From positions 1 through 12,049 of the forward strand of contig JAUJNV010000059.1 of the NCBI GenBank assembly GCA_030447945.1: 12,049 nt of DNA. Reading direction: 5' to 3'. The first letter of the stretch is position 1. The number at the start of each line of letters is the position of its first letter. The position numbers and the translations under genes were made by a program. The notes below the pieces were generated by a model. It searched no databases and had not been told where the DNA came from. It worked only from the letters and a program-made list of their open reading frames with translations. Positions 7,025-12,049 of this stretch are shown one piece after another. Origin of the DNA: Fimbriimonas sp. Its GTDB lineage: Bacteria > Armatimonadota > Fimbriimonadia > Fimbriimonadales > Fimbriimonadaceae.

Positions 7025-7052
7025 TTGACCGCTTCGGCAACAAGCATATAAA
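7025..7052 (+). promoter_or_regulatory. Promoter candidate for the PAP2/msrA pair
   Basis: TTGACC (7025-7030) and TATAAA (7047-7052) are separated by 16 bases and each differs from the sigma-70 consensus at one position. The predicted start of transcription is about 7059, just before TTG 7078 of the PAP2 gene. The same AT-rich patch could also serve the opposite strand (TTTATA) for the transporter gene, but its -35 there (TTTCCG) is poor. Confidence 0.5.
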
Positions 7053-7077
7053 TTGAGACCGACGACGCGGCGGAAAG

Positions 7078-7785
7078 TTGCGACCTGCCGCCAAAGAACC
7101 GCTTCGGGCCCGAGGCGTCAAAGGCGAGGTGGGCACGACCCTCTTTTCACCCGAGCGCCTGGCCCGCCTCCTCTACCCGAGCACGCTCACGTTCCTGATC
7201 GTCTCGGCGGTGGTCCTGATCGCGCTCGCGATCCTCGTCCGCGTGCCGGCAACCTACCGGCTCGACCTGATTGTGACGCGCGAGCTCCAGGAGACGACGC
7301 ACCCCGCCCTGGATGCTGTTGCCCGATGGATGACGTTCATGGGCAATTCGGCCACCTTGGCCCTGCTGGCGGCGGGCGTCCTGGGCATCGCCCTTTATGC
7401 GGGCGTCGCCACGGCCGGGATCTTCGCGCTGCTGTCGCTCTTGTCCCTTCCCATCAACGTGGTTGTGAAGAATATGGTCGACCGGCGTCGTCCCGAGCCG
7501 GAAGAGGTGCGCGTGCTGCCCGGGCCGCGATGGGGCTTTAGCTTCCCGTCGGGCCACTCGATGGGGTCGGCGTCGTTCTACGGCTTCCTCGCGGTGCTCG
7601 TGTGGCTCCATGTGGCGCCTTTGGGCCCGCGGATCGCGCTCTTGATCCCCTTCCTCGCGCTCCCGCCTCTGATCGGCTGGAGCCGCATTTGGCTTGGCGC
7701 CCACTGGCTCTCGGATGTGGTCGGGGGTATCGCTGGGGGAATGACGATCGTCGTGTTGCTCGCGGCTCTCTATCCGGTTTATTGA
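7078..7785 (+). CDS. PAP2 superfamily membrane phosphatase
   Basis: All three signatures of the PAP2/phosphatidate phosphatase fold are intact. The first is K131-x6-R138-P139 in KNMVDRRRP. The second is P157-S158-G159-H160 in FPSGHS. The third is S202-R203-x5-H209-x3-D213 in SRIWLGAHWLSD. The His of the third motif is the phosphoenzyme nucleophile in this family. Hydrophobic segments lie at about 36-55, 92-130 and 163-235. The enzyme probably dephosphorylates a lipid phosphate such as phosphatidic acid or undecaprenyl diphosphate at the membrane; the substrate cannot be read from the sequence. The start is probably TTG 7078, preceded by GGCGGAAAG; an in-frame GTG near 7126 is an alternative. 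It is followed 38 bases later by msrA on the same strand. Confidence 0.9.
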   Translation: MRPAAKEPLRARGVKGEVGTTLFSPERLARLLYPSTLTFLIVSAVVLIALAILVRVPATYRLDLIVTRELQETTHPALDAVARWMTFMGNSATLALLAAGVLGIALYAGVATAGIFALLSLLSLPINVVVKNMVDRRRPEPEEVRVLPGPRWGFSFPSGHSMGSASFYGFLAVLVWLHVAPLGPRIALLIPFLALPPLIGWSRIWLGAHWLSDVVGGIAGGMTIVVLLAALYPVY

Positions 7786-7823
7786 CGGTCGCACTCGCAA
7801 CCTTTGCCGGCGTAGTACCCACC

Positions 7824-8456
7824 ATGAGGAATGCTCTTTTTATGGCCGCTTTGGCGGTGGTCGCGGTTTCGGGAAGCCTCGCCTTCCGCCCCGCACGCGC
7901 CGAAGCGACGGGTGCCGGAGCCACGGTAGGCACCCGTCCCGGGAACGCCGGGCGCGGCACGCCGCTCAAGGCGAAGCCGGGTCACGAGCTCGCTACTTTC
8001 GCGGGCGGGTGCTTCTGGGGAATCGAGCACCGCTTCCGGCAGGTCCCGGGCGTCGTGGCTACGGCCGTCGGCTACACCGGAGGGACGAAGGACAATCCGA
8101 CGTACGAGGAGATCTGTAGCAAGAGGACGGGCCACGCAGAAGCGATCCTGATCGAATTCGACCCGAAAAAGATCTCCTACGCTCGTCTCCTCGACTACCT
8201 TTGGGACTACCACAATCCCACCACGCTCAATCGCCAGGGTCCCGACGTGGGGACGCAGTACCGGTCCGCCGTCTTCTTCCACTCCGCCGAGCAAGAAGCG
8301 GCGACGAAGGCCTCGATGCAGAAGGCCCAGGCGAAGTTCCGCAAGCCGATCGTCACGCAGCTCGTGCCGGCGGCGCCGTTCTGGATGGCTGAGGCTTACC
8401 ACCAGCAATATCACCAGAAGACGGGAACCCTCGCTTGCCCGATCGATCGGGGGTAG
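7824..8456 (+). CDS. msrA: Peptide methionine sulfoxide reductase MsrA, exported
   Basis: The ATG at 7824 gives 210 residues with a Sec-type signal: MRN, a hydrophobic core (ALFMAALAVVAVSGSLAF, residues 4-21) and an ARA-E cleavage motif near 26. The frame extends upstream but would overlap the PAP2 gene. The mature protein reduces methionine-S-sulfoxide. The catalytic Cys is C63 in AGGCFWG. Other family features are GYTGG (83-87), the SxxTGHAE-like SKRTGHAE (99-106), DYHNPTTLNRQGPDVGTQYRS (128-148; conserved NPTTxNxQGxDxGTQYRS) and C205 in TLACPI, a possible resolving Cys; C98 is also near. It probably protects extracytoplasmic proteins from oxidation. No MsrB partner is present here. Confidence 0.95.
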   Translation: MRNALFMAALAVVAVSGSLAFRPARAEATGAGATVGTRPGNAGRGTPLKAKPGHELATFAGGCFWGIEHRFRQVPGVVATAVGYTGGTKDNPTYEEICSKRTGHAEAILIEFDPKKISYARLLDYLWDYHNPTTLNRQGPDVGTQYRSAVFFHSAEQEAATKASMQKAQAKFRKPIVTQLVPAAPFWMAEAYHQQYHQKTGTLACPIDRG

Positions 8457-8546
8457 ATGCTGCTGCCGCTGCTATAGCTCTGGGTAGCTCAACCTGCCTA
8501 TAACGGAAAAGTACGACTTCCTCCGAGAAGAGGAACCGTGGCAGAA

Positions 8547-8552
8547 TATTAT
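8547..8552 (+). promoter_or_regulatory. Possible -10 element of a leaderless receiver gene
   Basis: TATTAT (8547-8552) ends four bases before ATG 8557. A purine-rich AGAGGA sits 23 bases upstream, too far for a Shine-Dalgarno. No convincing -35 is seen, so this is tentative. Confidence 0.25.
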
Positions 8553-8556
8553 TCTA

Positions 8557-8997
8557 ATGGTTCCTTTCCCGGCTCGCGTCCTCATCGTCGAGGACAGCGT
8601 TGATGATGCGCTCTTGACCAAACGTGCTATCGAACGCTCAGGCTTCACAGTTCAGGTTGAAACGGTCGCTACGGCCGAGGAAGCGGCCCGCCTTCTATTC
8701 GAGGCGAAAGTTCCGGCCCCTGATCTCGTGCTCTTGGACATGAACCTCCCCGGCATGGACGGGTGCGCACTGCTCTCCCTCCTGCGCAAGGACGACCACC
8801 TGGGTCAGATTCCCGTCCTCGTGTTCAGCTCATCCGCCGACGGCCAAGAGGTGCGCCGCTCGTACGCTCGTGGGGCGAACTGTTTTCTGCACAAGCCGGA
8901 CGATGCGGACGAGTACGTGGACCTCGTCCGCAAAGCCGTCTGGTTCTGGCTCCACACCGCGGAGCTCCCCACCGCGCCCCGCGCCGTCCTTCTTTAG
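8557..8997 (+). CDS. Single-domain response regulator (CheY/Rcp1-like receiver)
   Basis: This 146-residue protein is one receiver domain with no output domain. The acidic pocket is E12-D13 in LIVEDSVDD, the phospho-acceptor is D61 in LLDMNLPGMDG, the switch hydroxyl is S91/S92 in VFSSSADG and the conserved Lys is K113 in FLHKPDD. The VEDSVDD start and the FSSS motif resemble the Rcp1 subfamily that partners with hybrid or phytochrome-type kinases. It would be phosphorylated by a histidine kinase and act by protein-protein contact. No kinase is present in this window, so the partner is unknown. No Shine-Dalgarno precedes ATG 8557. The final 20 residues are beyond the usual domain end and have no evident function. 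Confidence 0.9.
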   Translation: MVPFPARVLIVEDSVDDALLTKRAIERSGFTVQVETVATAEEAARLLFEAKVPAPDLVLLDMNLPGMDGCALLSLLRKDDHLGQIPVLVFSSSADGQEVRRSYARGANCFLHKPDDADEYVDLVRKAVWFWLHTAELPTAPRAVLL

Positions 8998-9042
8998 CCC
9001 TTTAGTCCGAAGCGAGAAGCACCTGCCCGCACCGGTAGCTGC

Positions 9043-9059
9043 GGGGCCCTTTCGGCCCC
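9043..9059. terminator. Hairpin GGGGCC/GGCCCC downstream of receiver gene
   Basis: GGGGCC (9043-9048) pairs with GGCCCC (9054-9059) over a five-base loop. It lies 45 bases after the receiver stop. No T tract follows, so the terminator call is weak. Confidence 0.3.
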
Positions 9060-9199
9060 CGAGCGCGCTCTGGTTAGGCTCGCGCAAGGACTCCGGCCGG
9101 CCGCGCATCTCCTCCAGCGCGCCGGCGTCCGACTCCGCCGCGCCTTCCGCATCCCGAGCGACCGCCTTCTCCGGCAGCTCGTTCGCGGTTTTCACATAG

Positions 9200-9226
9200 C
9201 CGGGCCGAAAGAAAACGACGGCCCGG
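9200..9226. terminator. 8-bp perfect hairpin downstream of the unrecognised gene
   Basis: CCGGGCCG (9200-9207) pairs with CGGCCCGG (9219-9226) around an 11-base A-rich loop. It lies 32 bases beyond the stop of the - strand gene. There is no T tract on either side, so it is only a possible terminator. Confidence 0.35.
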
Positions 9227-9257
9227 GGCGAGTTTGGGGCCTCGTGCGGTCTAGAGC

Positions 9258-9899
9258 CTAGAGGCCGTGCCAAGTTTCGATCGCGAGCGCGCGCTGGTAC
9301 TCCTGCTCCAGCTGCGCCACTCTTTTGTCGAGATCCTCGATCTCCGCGGCGACCGTGCGGTACGCGGCGTAGGCCTGCGTCAGGGAATCCGGCCAGTAAT
9401 CCTCCTGCGCGACGCGGTAGACGGGATCCGAGTTCTTCGCGTACGCGACGGTCGAAACGACCCAGGTGTCGTGCCCGAACATCCCAAAGCGGACCAGGTG
9501 ATCCTTAAGGGGGTCGCGCATCTCCCGCACGACCTTGGAAAACGAAGACACGGGGAACGTCGGCCGGTTGAGCCGGGCTTGCACGCGCGAATCTCCCGTA
9601 TCCGGCGGCTTATGGGGCCAGGCGATACCGTGGAAAATCTGTAGCTCAACGTCCTCCGGAATCGCCGCCAAGCGCTCGTCCAGTGTCCGCTTGAGCGCGC
9701 TCTTGTCCGTGGGACTCAAGGCGTTGAACTGCACCGCGTGCTTCTCGACTGCGGCCCGAAGCGCGTTCCGATAGTGATCGCCGAGGAACGTCTTGACGCC
9801 GTCCAGCAACCGCCGAAAGAGGGGGTCGGCGTCCAGAATAAGCCGCGCCCGCTCGTGTTGGGCCGCTTTGATTTCATTGCTGATCTGGTCCGACGTCAT
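9258..9899 (-). CDS. Unrecognised 213-aa cytosolic protein with C-terminal coiled coil
   Basis: The frame extends upstream to GTG 10052, but the extra 51 residues look untranslated (low complexity, Arg/Pro-rich), so I take ATG 9899 (MTSDQISNEIKAAQHERARL). The Shine-Dalgarno there is weak (GGA about 10 bases before). The protein is soluble: no signal peptide or membrane segment. Residues 1-90 are mostly helical with charged heptad-like spacing. Residues 92-170 include WPHKPPDTGDS, RPTFPVSSF and FGMFGHDTWVVSTVAYAK. Residues about 182-205 (AAEIEDLDKRVAQLEQEYQ) predict a short coiled coil. I recognise no catalytic motif or family, and no neighbour suggests a role. It could mediate oligomerisation or binding. 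Confidence 0.75.
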   Translation of the reverse strand: MTSDQISNEIKAAQHERARLILDADPLFRRLLDGVKTFLGDHYRNALRAAVEKHAVQFNALSPTDKSALKRTLDERLAAIPEDVELQIFHGIAWPHKPPDTGDSRVQARLNRPTFPVSSFSKVVREMRDPLKDHLVRFGMFGHDTWVVSTVAYAKNSDPVYRVAQEDYWPDSLTQAYAAYRTVAAEIEDLDKRVAQLEQEYQRALAIETWHGL

Positions 9900-10301
9900 A
9901 GCGTATCCAGCAGAAGTTACCCTGACCACGCGCTGCCGATGCCGGAGCGACGGCCGGGTGTCATACGGGATCCCACGATGAGTCCGCTCAGGGAGTGCGG
10001 CGACCATAGGTGCACCGGCTTGAGGTTCGCTCCCGGCGGTGGGCGCGCACACGACGAAAGCCGCGGCGGGGGCTGTCCCGCGTAAGCGCTAAGACATCCT
10101 TCCGTCGCCCGGCGCTGCGCTCCGTTGGCAAGCTTCAGGTGATCCTCGCTGAGTTCCAAGACTACTGCAACTACCGCCGACCTCGTCTGTGGCAGGACGG
10201 CCCGCCCCCGCCAGCTGAAAGGATGAGGTCCGAACGACAAGAAGGAAGATGCCCGCCGTTGAGTCGCGGGGTCGAAGCCGGCTGGTTGCCGACTCCGCCT
10301 T
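9900..10301. other. 400-bp region without an intact gene
   Basis: Between the 213-aa gene and the glycosyltransferase I see no intact gene. The + strand has a transposase-like fragment at about 10094-10225, and a stem of 6 bp (GAGTCG 10261-10266, CGACTC 10290-10295) near the downstream end followed by CCGCCTTTT. The rest has no feature I can support. Confidence 0.5.
10094..10225 (+). pseudogene. Relic of an rve/integrase-core transposase C-terminus
   Basis: The + frame reads SFRRPALRSVGKLQ, then AEFQDYCNYRRPR and finally GPPPPAERM. This follows the C-terminal pattern of integrase-core (IS3/IS481-type) transposases: a helix, an F-x-x-YYN-x-RPH motif and a PAER-like end. Here the Y of YYN is C and the H after RP is R, and the catalytic core upstream is missing. 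No inverted ends or target duplications are visible. It is probably a degraded insertion-sequence remnant; a chance match cannot be excluded. Confidence 0.35.
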
Positions 10302-11540
10302 TTACGCCGTGTCTCGCAAATGGGAAGCGAGCACATCTATGAGCCGAAGCCGGTACCGGGCCCAGCTCCATTCACGGGCAGCGCGCAAGGCTCCTTCCCT
10401 CATGGTCTCGAGTAGCTCCGGCTGTTGAATCATTAGCTCCAGCTTCTCCCCGATCGCCTGGGAGCTTCCCACCGGCACCACAAATCCAGACACCCCCTCG
10501 GTCAACACGTCAGGCCCCCCCGTATTTACGCTGGCAATAACAGGCAGGCCTTGCGACAGCGCCTCCAGAATAACTAGCCCGAAACCATCGGATATGGAAG
10601 GCAGTACCAGCACGTCGGACCGGCGCATTAAGGGTAAGAGCTGGGAGTGGGGGAGAAACGGAATGTGGCGGTGCCTCGCAAGCTGCGCCTCCAAGGCAGG
10701 GAAGACGGCCGGAACGCTGCCGACCAGAGTTAGCTCCACCGCCGTGCCCAGAGATGCGCAGGATTCGAACAGGTACGAGACGCCCTTGGCAGTCGAGACG
10801 GAGCCGACGAACAACACCCGCAAGGCGCCGCCGTGGCCGAAGTCCAACTGGTCTGGAGATACGGGATCAGGGGCGCCGTAGGGGATGATAGCTGCCTTGA
10901 CCTTCTGTCCGGCATCGTGTAGCGTCCGGAGCGAGTATGTGCTGGCGACGATGGTCAAGTCCGCCTGCTCAATCTCTTGTTGCTTCCGCGCCAGCTTTGC
11001 CGGCGAATCCTGAAGTCCAACCAGGCCGGGGCTCCACTCGGGTTGCCGAGCGGCTTGGGCCCTGTAGTCGCTGTAACGGGTCTTCCAGTAACCGACGGGG
11101 AGCTCGTACACGCGCTGGACGCCCCGTAGTGCGGCTACCTCGAACGTTGCCGCGGCGCCGTCTTCATATGCATACACCGCTTGAAGATCGGTGATTCGCG
11201 GCAACTGGCGGGCGACCCACCGATCAAGATCCCTATAGACGTGGTCCACTGAGGCCCAGCCGATCTCCTGGCGTATCAGTCTCCCCCAGCCCCGCCGGGC
11301 GGCGAAATGGCGGGTCGCCTCACGCACTATTCTCCTACGCACCAGCTCATCGGGCACGGGGACGTGCCTCCGATTGCCGCTCGAACCCAGGGCGCGGGCT
11401 AGTAAGCGGCCGGTTACCGCGGGGTCCTTGCCCGTCGAGAGCGTGGTGAAGAAGCACGCTAGCGCCTCTGCAGACTCAAGGGCGCCGAGAGCCGCGCGAA
11501 CATTGGCGTTTCCGGTCGGATGGGAAAGGGCAATTCTCAT
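10302..11540 (-). CDS. Glycosyltransferase, GT4-like (GT-B fold)
   Basis: The 412-residue protein starts at ATG 11540 with no obvious Shine-Dalgarno. The second Rossmann half begins with RVLFVGSVSTAKGVSYLFE (241-259), where K252 is at the usual nucleotide-sugar phosphate position. The sugar-nucleotide loop S317-D318-G-F-G-L-V-I-L-E326 is the EX7E-type motif of GT4 enzymes, with Asp in place of the first Glu, followed by ALSQGLPVIAS. Residues 194-225 (DLTIVASTYS, then IIPYGAPDP) mark the end of the first half. It transfers a sugar from a nucleotide donor, acceptor unknown. It lacks a membrane segment. A second glycosyltransferase fragment lies upstream on the same strand, suggesting a surface polysaccharide or glycan locus that continues past the window. 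Confidence 0.9.
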   Translation of the reverse strand: MRIALSHPTGNANVRAALGALESAEALACFFTTLSTGKDPAVTGRLLARALGSSGNRRHVPVPDELVRRRIVREATRHFAARRGWGRLIRQEIGWASVDHVYRDLDRWVARQLPRITDLQAVYAYEDGAAATFEVAALRGVQRVYELPVGYWKTRYSDYRAQAARQPEWSPGLVGLQDSPAKLARKQQEIEQADLTIVASTYSLRTLHDAGQKVKAAIIPYGAPDPVSPDQLDFGHGGALRVLFVGSVSTAKGVSYLFESCASLGTAVELTLVGSVPAVFPALEAQLARHRHIPFLPHSQLLPLMRRSDVLVLPSISDGFGLVILEALSQGLPVIASVNTGGPDVLTEGVSGFVVPVGSSQAIGEKLELMIQQPELLETMREGALRAAREWSWARYRLRLIDVLASHLRDTA

Positions 11541-11551
11541 AGTGGCGAGCA

Positions 11552-11569
11552 GCGCCCCCCGGGGGGCGC
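11552..11569. repeat. 18-bp perfect palindrome upstream of the glycosyltransferase
   Basis: GCGCCCCCC and GGGGGGCGC abut to form a perfect palindrome, 11 bases before ATG 11540 and in the 51-bp gap between the two glycosyltransferase genes. As RNA it would form a stem of about 7 bp with a tight loop and could hide the start region or stop transcription from the upstream gene; there is no T tract. Confidence 0.5.
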
Positions 11570-11591
11570 AGATCCAGCAGATTGGGGGCGG

Positions 11592-12049
11592 CTACAAGAC
11601 TTCTGCCGGCAGTAGCGATTCAAGAAACGTCCGAGCCACTGCCGGAAGCTTGGGCTTCACCTCCGTTCGGCGTGCCTGCGAAAAAAAGGTCGCCGCAGAC
11701 TGGTGGCCGATCCACGCGAGTCCAGGATCGGGCTCAGGCCCAGGATCGGCTTGATCCATCCTCACGCATAGAACCGGCACTCCGTGTTCGCGCATGGCCG
11801 CCGTTGCGCCGCTCTTACCTACTAGGCCCCATGGCGTAGTCGAGACAGCCGAATCTAAGCTGTTCAGAAAGCGGGACACTTCCTCCTGCGGCCTTTGTCC
11901 GCACCGGACAAAGGCCGCCATATGGCCGAGCCGGGTTGACATCGCTGTCCATAAGGCGTCGCCCTCGCCGATACGGCCGATATGCGCCAGGACGGGTGCT
12001 CTTCCGGCTTCTCGGGCCGCCTCCACAGCACCCGAAACGACCGCGATTT
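11592..12049 (-). CDS. Glycosyltransferase-like protein, C-terminal part (start outside window)
   Basis: The frame is open to the window edge and has no start within it (GTG 12026 is internal), so the gene continues to the right. About 151 residues are visible. The visible part reads AHIGRIGEGDALW, then GHMAAFVRCGQRPQEEV and SAVSTTPWGLVGKSGATAAM followed by EHGVPVLCVR. This TTPW-x-LxGKSG-x-AAM-x-EHG-x-PV arrangement resembles the C-terminal half of GT-B glycosyltransferases of polysaccharide loci, with the acidic EHG-like loop where GT4 enzymes carry their EX7E-type contacts. A Pro/Asp-rich segment (DPGPEPDPG) follows. The family call rests on the pattern only. It lies 51 bases upstream of the next glycosyltransferase on the same strand and may share its transcript. 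Confidence 0.65.
   Translation of the reverse strand, partial: IAVVSGAVEAAREAGRAPVLAHIGRIGEGDALWTAMSTRLGHMAAFVRCGQRPQEEVSRFLNSLDSAVSTTPWGLVGKSGATAAMREHGVPVLCVRMDQADPGPEPDPGLAWIGHQSAATFFSQARRTEVKPKLPAVARTFLESLLPAEVL

Larger units (their letters stand above)
8998..9257. other. Convergent intergenic region with hairpins
   Basis: This 260-bp stretch between the receiver gene and the convergent unrecognised gene shows no convincing coding frame. It holds a G/C-rich hairpin at 9043-9059, GAGCGCGCTC at 9061-9070 and a second hairpin at 9200-9226. Confidence 0.5.

Noticed and set aside
6063..7051. Long frames on both strands over the transporter gene
   Set aside because: They are high-GC shadows: rich in Arg, Asp, Gly and Pro, with no hydrophobic segments, whereas the transporter frame has clean family motifs.
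10261..10342. A tRNA-like stretch near the glycosyltransferase end (CTTCGACCCCGCGACTC on the - strand)
   Set aside because: No acceptor stem or anticodon arm can be built around it, and part of it lies within the glycosyltransferase coding region.
1..12049. CRISPR arrays, rRNA, tRNA, riboswitches
   Set aside because: No repeated spacer pattern and no conserved RNA sequence was recognised on either strand.

Overview
The window is GC-rich chromosomal bacterial DNA, densely packed with genes on both strands. It shows no rRNA, tRNA or CRISPR array and no complete mobile element. Codon third positions are strongly G/C, and GTG and TTG starts are common (probable GTG at 3021 and 4063, TTG at 7012 and 7078). 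The stress protein, with a YflT-like N-terminus and a long Gly/Ala-zipper, plus the generally environmental, non-enteric flavour, recalls Fimbriimonadia/Armatimonadota-type genomes. That placement is a guess from memory of protein style, not a demonstrated one.

Layout. 12-1133 (-) is an unrecognised membrane-anchored or exported protein, divergent from 1235-1993 (+), a glycine-zipper stress protein. An 11-bp perfect inverted repeat separates that gene from the convergent 2113-3021 (-), a serine hydrolase of the class A beta-lactamase fold. Divergent from it is a likely + strand operon: acylphosphatase (3068-3340), two small acidic, probably disordered proteins (about 3443-3790 and 3800-4063), and a phospholipase/carboxylesterase (4063-4710) whose start overlaps the previous stop by one base. 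The esterase ends in a CTAG shared with the stop of a convergent membrane GGDEF protein (5556-4707, -). Both of these genes are broken by single-base indels: two compensating ones in the esterase and two in the GGDEF gene. Upstream of the GGDEF gene on the same strand is an AI-2E family (PerM/YhhT-type) transporter (7012-5621).

Divergent from the transporter is a + strand pair, a PAP2 phosphatase (7078-7785) and an exported MsrA (7824-8456), followed by a stand-alone CheY/Rcp1-type receiver protein (8557-8997). A 260-bp convergent intergenic region with two hairpins leads to an unrecognised 213-aa coiled-coil protein (9899-9258, -). The 400-bp stretch after it (9900-10301) has no intact gene but holds what looks like the C-terminal relic of an rve-type transposase. 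The right end carries two glycosyltransferases on the - strand: a complete GT4-like enzyme (11540-10302) and the C-terminal part of another (11592 to the window edge), separated by an 18-bp G/C palindrome.

How the genes fit together: MsrA, the stress protein, the PAP2 phosphatase and the beta-lactamase-fold hydrolase suggest general envelope and stress housekeeping, and the glycosyltransferases suggest the edge of a surface-polysaccharide locus. I do not see a clear new defence, secretion or biosynthetic system. The points most worth a second look are the cluster of indels at 4.3-5.1 kb, the tandem small acidic proteins, the possible leaderless genes and the unrecognised proteins.
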